Below, piece by piece: positions 50,296 through 59,385 of a DNA stretch of 64,000 bases. The DNA comes from Sarcodiotheca gaudichaudii (taxonomy: Eukaryota; Rhodophyta; Florideophyceae; Gigartinales; Solieriaceae). Every line of letters begins with the position of its first letter. The stretch's first letter is position 1. The notes under the pieces are model-generated. The model saw only the letters and a list, made by a program, of their open reading frames with translations. It ran no database searches and had not been told where the DNA came from. The translations under genes and the position numbers were made by a program. The stretch is taken from NCBI GenBank assembly GCA_032355985.1, contig JAUKVZ010000007.1, positions 1 to 64,000 on the forward strand, read 5' to 3'.

Positions 50296-51354
50296 TTAGA
50301 GATCGGTGTTGCCGTCCCACCACATGTCCTGCGTGAGAACGCCCTGGGAGATGTCGCCATCGACCCAGTTGATGCCCGTCGCCCAGACGCGCAGGAGCAC
50401 GTTGCGGCGGAACTCGACATCTTCGGCGCTGTCGGTCTCGTTGATCTCGTCAACGAAGATGTTGTCGCGGACGGTCTGATCCATATTGGGATCCCAGAAC
50501 GTCAGCTGCACGGGGTCAGGCGACTGCTCCTTGGAGACGTGGCCGTCATTCCAGCAGACGTTGCCGGCCCAGCTGCGATTGCTTCCGGAGAAGCGAAGTG
50601 CGTCGGACGTGGTGCCCTCGGCGCCTTCAGCAAGATCCCAGACACCCGAGGCGGGCGTCTCGAGGAAGTTGCTCTCATTGCCGCCGCCATCGGCAGCGTA
50701 GAGCGGACCGCGGTTGGACATGATCGGCGCGTTGGCGCTGAACGTGTTGGCCCACTCGCTGTACTTGCTCATGCCGGGCGCGATCGGGACGTGGGCGTAG
50801 CTGGAGTTGCCGAGGAAGTCGCCGCTGGTGTCGACCTCGGTGTCCGCGACCGGAACGGCGCGGAAGTAGGGATCCCAGAGCGCCTTGGTGGGCTCATTCG
50901 GGAAATCGCCGGGGAGGCTGGCTTCTTCCGAGAACTGGAAGCGGAAGTCCTCATCCTCAACGATTCGCGAGTTGGGCTCAGCGGGGCTGACCATGATCTC
51001 GGGCGTGATGTTGTTGTTGTAGATCAGGATGGAGAACGTGGCGGACGTGCGATCCTTTTCCCATCGCATGTCATCAACGTCGCCCGCGTTTTCGATCACT
51101 GTGCCTTCGGTGAAGCCCTGGCGATCCACACCGGAGGGGCGCGGGTAGGCCTCGTTGTTGTTGGTGCCGTAGACGGCCAGACCGTTCTGGACCTGACGCA
51201 GGTTGGCGCTGTCCTTGAGGCTGAGCGCGTTCTTGCGAGCCTTCTGAAGGGCAGGCAGGAGGATGCCGATGAGCAGCGCGATGATCGAGATGACCACCAG
51301 CAGCTCGACGAGCGTGAAGCCACGCTCTCTCTTGTTTCGAATCAGTCGATGCAT
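50296..51354 (-). CDS. Type II secretion-like pseudopilin (GspG/DUF1559 type)
   Basis: The N-terminus [30 protein letters not shown] carries the prepilin cleavage site after Gly and the class III signal helix (residues 8-36 or so). The mature domain ends near [18 protein letters not shown], which corresponds to the H-x9-DG/DGHV end of planctomycete DUF1559-type proteins. GGAG precedes ATG 51354. It is likely a surface or secretion-system component. Cys in VCWN is isolated. A terminator lies downstream at 50145. Confidence 0.87.
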   Translation of the reverse strand: MHRLIRNKRERGFTLVELLVVISIIALLIGILLPALQKARKNALSLKDSANLRQVQNGLAVYGTNNNEAYPRPSGVDRQGFTEGTVIENAGDVDDMRWEKDRTSATFSILIYNNNITPEIMVSPAEPNSRIVEDEDFRFQFSEEASLPGDFPNEPTKALWDPYFRAVPVADTEVDTSGDFLGNSSYAHVPIAPGMSKYSEWANTFSANAPIMSNRGPLYAADGGGNESNFLETPASGVWDLAEGAEGTTSDALRFSGSNRSWAGNVCWNDGHVSKEQSPDPVQLTFWDPNMDQTVRDNIFVDEINETDSAEDVEFRRNVLLRVWATGINWVDGDISQGVLTQDMWWDGNTDL

Positions 51355-51822
51355 TGAGGATTCTCCGAATGCAAGTGAAAATAAGTGCGACGATCCCGCG
51401 CGGAGAAAACGCCCGCGCGAGCGCGAAAAAATCGATGCTCAGAAAGACTGGAAACCAGTCCGAACAACCATGGGAACGCTCTGACTGCGATCAGCGCACA
51501 CCCAATCGGGACTGCTGAAGCGCATCATCCGAAAGCGAACGGCGCGAACACCGCGCGCTGGATGAAGAGAGCCGAGTTGTCGGTGGGTTTGATGGACCGG
51601 ATCGAAATCGGTGGGACGGCCAAACAGGCCGTCGGTCCATAAGAGCAGGCTGCACAATCGTGCGTCAGAATGAAATGAACGCCTGATCCATCTCCTCACC
51701 CAAATTGTCGTAGCCGCAGAATGCTACGTTGTTGTCTACGCATGTCAAGGGAGGACGGTTCCACCCTGTCATCGGGAATCCTGCGGGATCCACACACCAA
51801 ACATCTTCCAAACGGAGCAGCC
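51355..51822. other. 468-base divergent control region
   Basis: Between the pseudopilin and RidA genes. It has a hairpin GACTGG/CCAGTC (51446-51460), a nested structure with arms ATGGACCG (51592-51599) and CGGTCCAT (51633-51640) enclosing GACGGCC/GGCCGTC, and CGTAGC/GCTACG at 51709-51728. No coding ORF is convincing. Confidence 0.55.
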
Positions 51823-52278
51823 ATGCCTGTCCTCGATCGAATTTCAGAGCTGGGTCTTGATCTTCCCCCGGTCGCCAAGCCCGTCGCCGCCTACGTGCCG
51901 ACGGTGCGGACGGGCAATCTCGTCGTCGTCAGCGGCCAGCTGCCCTTCAAGGATGGCAAGATTTTCTCGACCGGCCCCGTGCCGGATGTCTCGCTGGAGA
52001 CGGCTCAGGAGTGCGCCCGTCTGTGCGTCCTCAACGGCCTGGCGGCGCTGCAGGCGGAAATCGGCGATCTGTCCCGCCTGACGCGCGTCGTTCGCGTGGG
52101 ATGCTTCGTGAACTCGAAGCCTGACTTCACGGATCAGCCCAAGGTGGCCAATGGCGCCAGCGAGCTGCTGCAGGAGATCTTCGGCGAGAAGGGGCGGCAT
52201 GCGCGCGCAGCCGTCGGCTCCGTGTCGCTTCCGCTGGGGGCGACCGTCGAGATCGAGTTCCTGTTTGAAGTGGAGTAG
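51823..52278 (+). CDS. RidA/YjgF family protein
   Basis: The 151-residue protein has the RidA fold: VAAYVPTVRTGNLVVVSGQLPFKDG, AALQAEIGDLSRLTRVVRVGCFVNS and a final ATVEIEFLFEVE. RidA hydrolyses reactive imine intermediates of PLP enzymes. It belongs to the longer (about 150 residue) subgroup. GGAG 7 bases before ATG 51823 supports the start. It ends convergently, 7 bases from the kinase stop. Confidence 0.9.
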   Translation: MPVLDRISELGLDLPPVAKPVAAYVPTVRTGNLVVVSGQLPFKDGKIFSTGPVPDVSLETAQECARLCVLNGLAALQAEIGDLSRLTRVVRVGCFVNSKPDFTDQPKVANGASELLQEIFGEKGRHARAAVGSVSLPLGATVEIEFLFEVE

Positions 52279-52285
52279 CCTCGCG

Positions 52286-53635
52286 CTACTTGACCATCAG
52301 GATGATGATCAACTGCAGCACATTGACGATGACGCTGACGACGAAAATCGTCACGACGATCTGAATCATCGGATGGCTGAAAGGCGAAGGCTCGCGGAAG
52401 CGATCAACGGGGATGTCGCCCGGTGATGCGGCTTCGGCGGCTTCGGCAAGATCCTGAAGCTGATCGCCGGAGACATCGGCTCGCGCGATGACGGGCTGAT
52501 CGCCATTGCGCACGGCGTAGAGATCCGTCAGCAGGTCGCGGCAACTCTGGTAGCGCTCTTTCGGGGCCTTGGCCATCATCATTTCGATGATCTGGCTGAA
52601 GCCGGCCGAGAGCTTGGGATTGACGTGATCAGGCGGCGCCAGCTCCGCCTTGAGATGCTTGTGCATCACATCGGAGGGACTCTTGCCTTCGAAGGGCACC
52701 GCGCCGGTGACCATGTGATAGAGCGTGGCGCCGAGCGAGTAGATGTCGGCGGCGGGGGTGATTTCCTTGGTGCCGCGGATCTGCTCGGGGCTGATGTAAT
52801 AAGGCGTTCCGTAGGCTTTTCCGGCTTCGGCTTCGGCGGCGTCCTTGTCGGAGATTTCGCGAGCGAGGCCCATATCCGCGAGTTTGGCGACGCCTTCGCG
52901 GGCGATCATGATGTTCTTGGGCTTCACATCACGGTGGATCAGGCCCTTTTCGTGCGCGTGCTGCAGCGCCTCGGCGATCTGGATGGCGATATCCAGCGCA
53001 TCGCGTTCGGCGTAGCGCTTGTGGCGGACGATCTGATCAAAGACCGTCGAGCCTTCGACGTACTCCATCACGAAGTAGTGATACTCACCGGCATGACCGA
53101 CGTCGTAAGCCTGCACGATATTCGGATGGTTGAGCTGTGCGGCGGCGCGGCCTTCGGCGTAGAAGCGCGAGATGAACTCGGGGTTCTGCGAAAACCGGCG
53201 CGGAAGAACCTTGATGGCGACCATGCGATCAAGACTGACTTGCTTGGCCTTGAAGACTGTGGCCATGGCGCCGGCGCCGAGCTTGCCGAGCACTTTGTAT
53301 CCGGGGATCTGCTGACCGGAGCGCTCCGCTTCCAGAAGCGAGCGCAGACGATCGAGCTGGCTTTCAGTAATGCACTGCCGCTTGACGAGCAATTCGGCGA
53401 GGGAACCTTCCTTCGGATCCTCCAGCCCCTTGTGCTCATCGATGACCGAACGGACTTCGGTGCGGGTGGCGAATCCCTGCTCGATGACGAGCCGGCCGAG
53501 GACGGTGTCCATACTCGTGCCGGACTTACTGCCGCCCTTTGTTCCGCCGGACGTGTCATCCGCGGAGGGGACATTCGTATCTTCCGGCATCTTGAGCTTT
53601 TCGGGCTCGCCAGATTGTGAGGTTGAATGACTCAT
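52286..53635 (-). CDS. Ser/Thr protein kinase with MshEN-like N-terminus and membrane anchor
   Basis: The kinase domain (about 113-375) has GKLGAGAMATVFKA with Lys142 in VAIKVLP, HRDVKPKNIM and the activation-loop variant ADMG instead of DFG. Before it are two half-repeats, VLGRLVIEQGFATRTEVRSV and LAELLVKRQCITESQLDRL, typical of MshEN/GspE-N modules. The last 25 residues are a membrane segment. ATG 53635 is preferred; an upstream in-frame start would overlap the epimerase. Targets are unknown. Confidence 0.86.
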   Translation of the reverse strand: MSHSTSQSGEPEKLKMPEDTNVPSADDTSGGTKGGSKSGTSMDTVLGRLVIEQGFATRTEVRSVIDEHKGLEDPKEGSLAELLVKRQCITESQLDRLRSLLEAERSGQQIPGYKVLGKLGAGAMATVFKAKQVSLDRMVAIKVLPRRFSQNPEFISRFYAEGRAAAQLNHPNIVQAYDVGHAGEYHYFVMEYVEGSTVFDQIVRHKRYAERDALDIAIQIAEALQHAHEKGLIHRDVKPKNIMIAREGVAKLADMGLAREISDKDAAEAEAGKAYGTPYYISPEQIRGTKEITPAADIYSLGATLYHMVTGAVPFEGKSPSDVMHKHLKAELAPPDHVNPKLSAGFSQIIEMMMAKAPKERYQSCRDLLTDLYAVRNGDQPVIARADVSGDQLQDLAEAAEAASPGDIPVDRFREPSPFSHPMIQIVVTIFVVSVIVNVLQLIIILMVK

Positions 53636-53741
53636 CGAGCCTCGGACAGCGGATCCCTGTTCCGAATCGGGAAAGCTAGAGCGACTTCCCGAGGGTGTCA
53701 ACGACAAGGGATCCAAAGTTGTTGGTCGCCTACTATCGCCC

Positions 53742-54701
53742 ATGATAATCGCAGTGACAGGCGTGTCCGGCCTTATCGGCTCAGCCGCCTCCAAAGCTCT
53801 CTCTGCCTCGGGGCATCAGGTGGTCGGTCTCGTGCGGGCACAATCCCGGCGCGAGCACATCAAATCCTCCATCAACAGGTTCGTCGAGGGCGATCAGGCG
53901 GATCCCTCAATCTGGCCTGATCTGCTCTCAGATGCGGATGTGCTGGTGCATAACTCCTTCGATTGGGGGGCGCTTCAGTCCGAGAACCCTGCCGATCACC
54001 TTCGAAGCAATCTCGAAGGCTCCATTCAACTGCTCAACGAGGCAAAACGCCTCGGAGTTCGACGATTTGTCTACATCAGCTCCGTCGCCACGATGCATGA
54101 CATTTCCCCCCGATGGAAGGGGCAGATTGATGAAGATCATCCGCTTCGGCCGGGGACGGTCTATGGCGCCTGCAAGGCGGCCGTCGAAGCGCATCTTTGG
54201 GCCGCGCAGGCCAGGGGAGAGATCGAGTGCGTGGCGCTTCGACCCTCCGGGGTCTACGGCGTGGAGCCGGTTCGCCTCAAACGCAGTCTTGGCTACAAGC
54301 TCACAAAGCAGCTGATGACGGATGGCCGCATCGGATCTGAAGAGTTTCGAGGTGGGGGCAAATTCATCCATGTCGATGACGTGGCACAGGCCATCGTCGG
54401 CGCCTGCGAGCGGCCGGAGGCGAATGGGCGGCCATTCAATCTCGCGGATTGCTACACGAAATGGACGCAGTTCGGCGCCTTTGCAGCCGCCCATCTGGGC
54501 CTGGATTCATCCTGTGTGGCGATGGATGAGAGCCCGCCGGCGAAGAACATGTTTGATGTGACGGCGGCGCGCGAAGCGCTGGGCGTCTCCCTGGATCGCG
54601 GGCTCGATGGCATCAACGACTATGTGAGCGAACTGATCGAAGCGATCCGCGAGCGTGATGGCGCCGATGAGCGTGCGCAGCAGCGCAGCGTGTCTCAGTA
54701 A
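53742..54701 (+). CDS. NAD-dependent epimerase/dehydratase (extended SDR)
   Basis: The 319-residue protein has the Rossmann loop TGVSGLIGSAA (about 6-16), SSVATMHD, the catalytic pair in VYGACKAAVE (Tyr and Lys), and RPSGVYG. Extended SDR enzymes modify nucleotide sugars or reduce sterol-like/quinone substrates. TACTAT lies 11 bases before ATG 53742 with no Shine-Dalgarno, so a leaderless start is likely. It is divergent from the kinase. Confidence 0.88.
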   Translation: MIIAVTGVSGLIGSAASKALSASGHQVVGLVRAQSRREHIKSSINRFVEGDQADPSIWPDLLSDADVLVHNSFDWGALQSENPADHLRSNLEGSIQLLNEAKRLGVRRFVYISSVATMHDISPRWKGQIDEDHPLRPGTVYGACKAAVEAHLWAAQARGEIECVALRPSGVYGVEPVRLKRSLGYKLTKQLMTDGRIGSEEFRGGGKFIHVDDVAQAIVGACERPEANGRPFNLADCYTKWTQFGAFAAAHLGLDSSCVAMDESPPAKNMFDVTAAREALGVSLDRGLDGINDYVSELIEAIRERDGADERAQQRSVSQ

Positions 54702-54709
54702 ACAGCGCG

Positions 54710-55495
54710 TCAGCCGGCGGCGTCGGACTGGTCCGATTCATCAAAGGGCGGCTCGTAGAACAGCTCCAGCGCCGTGGGCGCCGATCGCGGCGTGATCTCA
54801 TAGAGCACGAGATCATCAAGCGTGCGCTTGAACAGATGAAGCCTGCTGCGCTCAGGCAGCGCGATGGCGCGATCACGATTGATGCGATCAATCAGAATCA
54901 CGGCGCCATCGTCATCATCATCGAAGCGCACAAGAATCTGCTGCGTCGCCGGACCGATGGCGGGCACGCCACGATCCCAGCCTGTGATGTGCACACCCTC
55001 AGGCGGCGCCTGGGCGAGCAATGGACGTCCAAGCTGTTCCTTTGAGTATTCAAAGAACTGTTCATCATCGGCGCAGATCCACTTGGGATCGAAGTTTGCC
55101 TTTCGATGCGTCTGATAGAGGCGATCGAGATCCTTGGCGAACTCGGTGGGGCCGTAGACATGGCTCGTGGCGATCTGCCATTGCGACCAGGCGAACCAGC
55201 CGCCGATGGCGGCCAGCGCGAGGACGGCCGCGGCCGCATAGATGCGCAGCGAACGGGAAACGCCGCGGCGCTTCGTCAGGTCGGCTGCTTCAAGCGATAT
55301 CGGAGGTGGCGAGGCCTCATCGGGCGTGAAATGATCGGTCAATGCGGCGTCGATGCGTCGCTGAAGTTCGACTTCCCGGCGCAGCGAATCATCGCTTTCG
55401 AGCTCTTTCTCGAAGGCGGCTGACTCCTGCGGCGACATGTCGCCGTCGAGGTACGCGCTGAGGCGCGGATCGGATTGGCTCTCACGCTGATTCAA
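54710..55495 (-). CDS. Anti-sigma-factor-like membrane protein
   Basis: The first 80 residues (RLSAYLDGDMSPQESAAFEKELESDDSLRREV) follow the anti-sigma zinc-finger (zf-HC2/RsrA-like) helix pattern, but the His/Cys ligands are absent. A membrane segment (IYAAAAVLALAAIGGWFAW) separates it from a periplasmic part of about 150 residues. ATG 55495 overlaps the sigma factor stop by 4 bases. It most likely holds the ECF sigma factor inactive at the membrane. Confidence 0.78.
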   Translation of the reverse strand: MNQRESQSDPRLSAYLDGDMSPQESAAFEKELESDDSLRREVELQRRIDAALTDHFTPDEASPPPISLEAADLTKRRGVSRSLRIYAAAAVLALAAIGGWFAWSQWQIATSHVYGPTEFAKDLDRLYQTHRKANFDPKWICADDEQFFEYSKEQLGRPLLAQAPPEGVHITGWDRGVPAIGPATQQILVRFDDDDDGAVILIDRINRDRAIALPERSRLHLFKRTLDDLVLYEITPRSAPTALELFYEPPFDESDQSDAAG

Positions 55496-56085
55496 CGATC
55501 ATCCTCTGTATCGAGTGCGCCTCGGACGCCTCCGAAATGCTCTGCCAGTGACTCGCGCATGGACTTGCGCGCCCGATGGACGTGGCTCATCGCGGTGCCT
55601 TCGGGCAGGCCGGTGACGCGCGCAATCTCCGCGTATGACATGTCATGTATCGTCCGCAGCAGCAGGCACGTCCTTGCGATCTCACTCAATCGATTGACGG
55701 AATCGACCACGCGATCATCGAATCCTTCCTGAGACGTCCCGTGATTCGGCGACTCGGTCGTCTGACTCAACTGTCCCGGCTCGATCGGTTTCACCTTTGC
55801 TCTGGCATGGCGACGGCCCTCATTGAGCGCGACGTTCCGCACGATGCGGCCCATCCATGCGCTGAAACTGGTGCCCGGCTCGAAATCGTCAATCTTTCGC
55901 AGACCGATGATGGCGGCCTCCTGCAGCACATCGTCCACACTCGCCCGATCGCCGAGCGTGGACGCGGCAATGCACCACAACCGCCGCCAGGCGGACTGAT
56001 ACTCCGCCGCAAATCGTTCGGGGCTGAGTCTGCTTCCGTCTGCGCCGGTCGCGGAGTCTGATCGAGCGTCCGTCCGCCTTGGCAT
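55492..56085 (-). CDS. ECF RNA polymerase sigma factor
   Basis: The about 197-residue protein has region 2 (RLWCIAASTLGDRASVDDVLQEAAIIGLRKI and FSAWMGRIVRNVALNEGRR) and region 4 (LLLRTIHDMSYAEIARVTGLPEGTAMSHVHRARKSM). ATG 56085 is used; an in-frame ATG at 56127 would add 14 residues. The 4-base overlap with the anti-sigma gene shows a sigma/anti-sigma pair controlling an extracytoplasmic response. Confidence 0.9.
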   Translation of the reverse strand: MPRRTDARSDSATGADGSRLSPERFAAEYQSAWRRLWCIAASTLGDRASVDDVLQEAAIIGLRKIDDFEPGTSFSAWMGRIVRNVALNEGRRHARAKVKPIEPGQLSQTTESPNHGTSQEGFDDRVVDSVNRLSEIARTCLLLRTIHDMSYAEIARVTGLPEGTAMSHVHRARKSMRESLAEHFGGVRGALDTEDDR

Positions 56086-56127
56086 CTGCCCTGAAATGTC
56101 GCCTGGTTGTCGTCCGATTGCATGCAA

Positions 56128-56511
56128 GGCGAATTTCGATCCGGAAGAGGCGTTCTGGGGTGAGCCCTGCGGCTGCGATCATCATGCGGAAATCAATGGG
56201 AAGTGTCCAAGGAGGCGCCATCGACGAGGCTCAGCGGAACATCTCACTAGCGCAGGCTCGCCGGCGCGCTGAGCTTCCCTTTTCTGGGCGTGTTCCTCCG
56301 ATCCCCGCCTGATTCTCTGCCGCCGGCGCTGACACTGCTTACCGGTGCGCCAGTCGGCTTCAGGCGTGCTCCACGGGCGAGGAGCCCCTGACTTCAGGCC
56401 GACGTCGTCCCGGCGGAGGCAGTTCGAGCCTCCCATAGCACGAACGCCGGGTCTCGAGCAGCGCTCGAGCCCGGCGTCGTGTCATTTCAGGATGCGTCCG
56501 AATGCAGACGC
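56128..56511. other. 384-base interval with a strong hairpin
   Basis: No gene is seen. Between 56444 and 56477 ACGCCGGG and CTCGAG pair with CTCGAG and CCCGGCGT (one bulged T), a possible attenuator or terminator of the SPFH gene on the minus strand; no T tract follows there. Confidence 0.5.
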
Positions 56512-58110
56512 TCAGTTTTCGCGAGCGTCGCTCTGCGCAGCTCTTCGCCGCGACCCATCGGATGGCGCCTTGTCGACCATCGAATCCAGCATGGTGCCGA
56601 TGAGCGCCGTGGTTTCGGCGGAGCCGCCGCCCCCCTGCTCACCGACGACCATGACACGCGGCGTGATCTCCACGCCCTTGTCGCCGACGATCTGCAGCAG
56701 TTCGATCAATGCCGCATTTCCCTGACCGATCTGCTCGGCGATCATGGCGAAGGCCTGCGCCTGCGCATCAGCCTTGATGCGAATGGCTTCGGCGTCACCC
56801 TGGGCGGCGATGATGCGCTGCTCCTTTTCCTTTTCTGCGATGCGCACCTGATAGTCAGAGGTCGCCAGGCGTTTTTCCTCCTCGGCCTCCTGCTCGGTGC
56901 GCGTCAGCGCCTTGCGCTGCTCAGCGGCGCGCTGCTGCTCCTGGAAGGTGAGCTGCTCCTGCACGGCGATTTCTCGATCCGTCTGCGTCTTGAGAAGCTC
57001 GCCGAGCGATTCCTGATCGCCGACATCGCCGATGCGCACGGCCTTGATGGAGACGCCATACTGCATCATCTCCCTTGAGAGACTCTCCAGGCATTGTGAT
57101 TCCTGCAGTGAACGCTGCTTGACGTAATCAAGAGCGTTCTCATTTTCCGCGTTATTGCGGAAAATGGCGCGAACAGCGGAGGTCAAACGGCGCTGCAGCG
57201 CATCGCCGTCACTGGTGAACTTCGCGACGACCATCGGCGCATCTTCGGGCTTGATCTGGTACTCGATGCGCACATCAACAGGGAACGTAAATCCATCCTT
57301 GGAGCGGACGGTGATCTCGCGCTGCGTCGCGTCCTTTTCCGACTTGGTGTAGTGCACGGTCTTCTCTTCAGTGGAGATCGTCGTGACTTCAAAGGCCTCC
57401 GGATTGAGGTAGAGCTTGCTGGGGTAGTACGGCGTCTTCCAGATGCCGCGGAATCCTCGATCGACGAGTTCCAGCGGCGACGCATCGTCATCCGACAGCG
57501 GCCCACCGACGTTGGACTTCACAACGCCGACCGTCGCCTTGCGAATGTTCGTCACCGGGACGGTGCGGATCTCGAAAAGTCTGTGATTGATTCGATACGT
57601 TCCCGGTCGCAGAACGGATGTCTGCGGCCCCTTGAAGCCGCCGCCATCGGTCAGAAAGTGCTCGGCGTCAAGCATCAGCGCGAACGTGTCATCACTCCAT
57701 TCCGGCGCAAAGACATTGCCTTCGGGCAAGGGCTTGCCATCGCGAGCAAGAAGCAGACCGACTTCGTTGTCCTTGATCTGAAGCTGTTTGCGCAGTTCAA
57801 GCTTGAAGATGACTGGCCAGAGACCGCTGTGCCAACCGGGCGCCAGAACGCGCGCCTGCGGGCCCTTTTCGCCTTCGGTCGCGATGATCTGACCTTCGGG
57901 AAGGCTGCGGCCGCCGATGGCCTTGATGACAACACCGACTTCGTCATCACCGACATATCGGAACGAGCTTGCGAAGACGAAAATCGCGAGCACGGCCAGC
58001 GCGAGCAGACCGATGCCTGCCTTGAGACTTGAGGTCGGCGCCTTGGGAATAAGCGTCAGCACCAGCACGGCGAGCACGACGCCGACAGAGACGAGCAGCA
58101 TGGTGGTCAT
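56512..58110 (-). CDS. SPFH/Band 7 membrane protein
   Basis: The 532-residue protein starts at ATG 58110 after AAGGAGG. Two membrane segments (LLVSVGVVLAVLVLTLIP and LLALAVLAIFVFASSF) precede the SPFH domain (about 55-330; RYVGDDEVGVVIKAIGG, VTTISTEEKTVHYTKS). A coiled-coil Glu/Lys/Ala-rich part (AVQEQLTFQEQQRAAEQRKAL) then ends in an AIRIKADAQAQAFAMIAEQ motif, as in flotillin-like proteins. It organises membrane microdomains by oligomerising; the actual partner is unknown. Confidence 0.86.
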   Translation of the reverse strand: MTTMLLVSVGVVLAVLVLTLIPKAPTSSLKAGIGLLALAVLAIFVFASSFRYVGDDEVGVVIKAIGGRSLPEGQIIATEGEKGPQARVLAPGWHSGLWPVIFKLELRKQLQIKDNEVGLLLARDGKPLPEGNVFAPEWSDDTFALMLDAEHFLTDGGGFKGPQTSVLRPGTYRINHRLFEIRTVPVTNIRKATVGVVKSNVGGPLSDDDASPLELVDRGFRGIWKTPYYPSKLYLNPEAFEVTTISTEEKTVHYTKSEKDATQREITVRSKDGFTFPVDVRIEYQIKPEDAPMVVAKFTSDGDALQRRLTSAVRAIFRNNAENENALDYVKQRSLQESQCLESLSREMMQYGVSIKAVRIGDVGDQESLGELLKTQTDREIAVQEQLTFQEQQRAAEQRKALTRTEQEAEEEKRLATSDYQVRIAEKEKEQRIIAAQGDAEAIRIKADAQAQAFAMIAEQIGQGNAALIELLQIVGDKGVEITPRVMVVGEQGGGGSAETTALIGTMLDSMVDKAPSDGSRRRAAQSDAREN

Positions 58111-58343
58111 AAATGGCCTCCTTCGTAGATCGCGATTCAGTTGTAATTGGACTGTGCCGCGTAGAGAAATTGTACAGCCGATCATCGCCGGGAACATGTC
58201 CCGGCGGACGTGGATCTCGACACGCTATGGCTGCAATTCGGCTCCCACGCATGCTCTTTCGGAAAATAGAGCGCACGATTTCGCGCAGATGGCGGCATCC
58301 TCATGCCTGCGCATCGCGACCGAACGCGCTTTGTTACGAGTTC
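58111..58343. other. Interval between SPFH and phosphatase genes
   Basis: No gene is seen; the SPFH ribosome site lies at 58111-58130. Confidence 0.4.
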
Positions 58344-59363
58344 TTAATGGTCGTCCGCAGGCTTTCTGTCTGTGTGATTGAGCTTGTCAATCATCGCGCC
58401 GCCGATGTTCTGCACAGTCATCTGCGGCCACGGCGCCGCGACGCCCTTGTCAAACAGCGAGCGGAATGCGAGCGAAATGAACTTTCCGAACGCGCGGATA
58501 GACTCAAGTGCGCCGCCCTTGAAACGCTCGCCGGCTGTCGCCTGAAGGACGAGCACTGTGACATCATCCTCCATGGGGCCTGTAACGCGCCGGCGCACCT
58601 GCTCGACGATCCTCACCGGCAGCTCCGTCGCCGGCGCATCGCCAAGCGATTCGACCATCTCCAGCAGACCGCTTTCATCAAGCTGCTCACCCTGCGCGTT
58701 TCGTGATTCAATCAGAGAATCCGTGTAGAGCAGCACCAGATCTCCGGCATGCAGCGGCAACTCAAACTCGTCATAAACGACCGGCGACATCACACCTAAA
58801 GGCAGATCGTGAAACTCATCCTCAACCTCGCGGCGCTTTGTTTGAGCGACGCGCCACTGACCGGATGCGCCATCGCGGATCAGCGGCGGCGGATGTCCGG
58901 CGTTGGAGATCACGAGTCTGCCCGTCGGCGCCCAGTACGACACAGCCACGGCCGTGGCGAAGACGCCGCTGCTCTTTCCTGAGGCGAACTGCCTGTTCAG
59001 GGACTCCATGAACTTTCGCTGATCAACGAAGTTGACGAATCGCTGCATCAGACCGCGAAGCGATTGCGCGATGGAAGCCACGGACTCGCCGTGCCCGGCC
59101 ACATCAGCCACCAGCACGCGTGTGACGCGCCCGGTGGCGCAGCTGGACACATAGTGAATATCGCCGCCGGCTTCCGCCTCGTCGTGCGGCTCGGTATACA
59201 CGTGCGCCGTCAGTCCGGGCATGACGACATCACTGTGCGTGCGATGATTGCCTCCCCACACTTCCATGCAGCTCATGGTGTGCTCATCGCACGTGGGGCA
59301 GTCCTGATTGAGGAGAGCCGGATCGCCGATGCGTTCGGCCGCGGGTTGTTCCTGCGTCTTCAT
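58344..59363 (-). CDS. SpoIIE/RsbU-type PP2C phosphatase
   Basis: The 339-residue protein has the PP2C core: AEAGGDIHYVS, the metal-binding VLVADVAGHGESVA, ISNAGHPPPLIRDG and DLVLLYTDSLIE with MEDDVTVLVLQ. A short N-terminal CPTC...C segment (about 22-32) might bind metal. The C-terminal 50 residues are amphipathic. Such phosphatases dephosphorylate STAS proteins in partner-switch cascades; a STAS protein is encoded at 46858. ATG 59363 is 22 bases after the B12-MeaB stop. Confidence 0.88.
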   Translation of the reverse strand: MKTQEQPAAERIGDPALLNQDCPTCDEHTMSCMEVWGGNHRTHSDVVMPGLTAHVYTEPHDEAEAGGDIHYVSSCATGRVTRVLVADVAGHGESVASIAQSLRGLMQRFVNFVDQRKFMESLNRQFASGKSSGVFATAVAVSYWAPTGRLVISNAGHPPPLIRDGASGQWRVAQTKRREVEDEFHDLPLGVMSPVVYDEFELPLHAGDLVLLYTDSLIESRNAQGEQLDESGLLEMVESLGDAPATELPVRIVEQVRRRVTGPMEDDVTVLVLQATAGERFKGGALESIRAFGKFISLAFRSLFDKGVAAPWPQMTVQNIGGAMIDKLNHTDRKPADDH

Positions 59364-59385
59364 GTCGGCCCTTTGCAGGGCGCGT

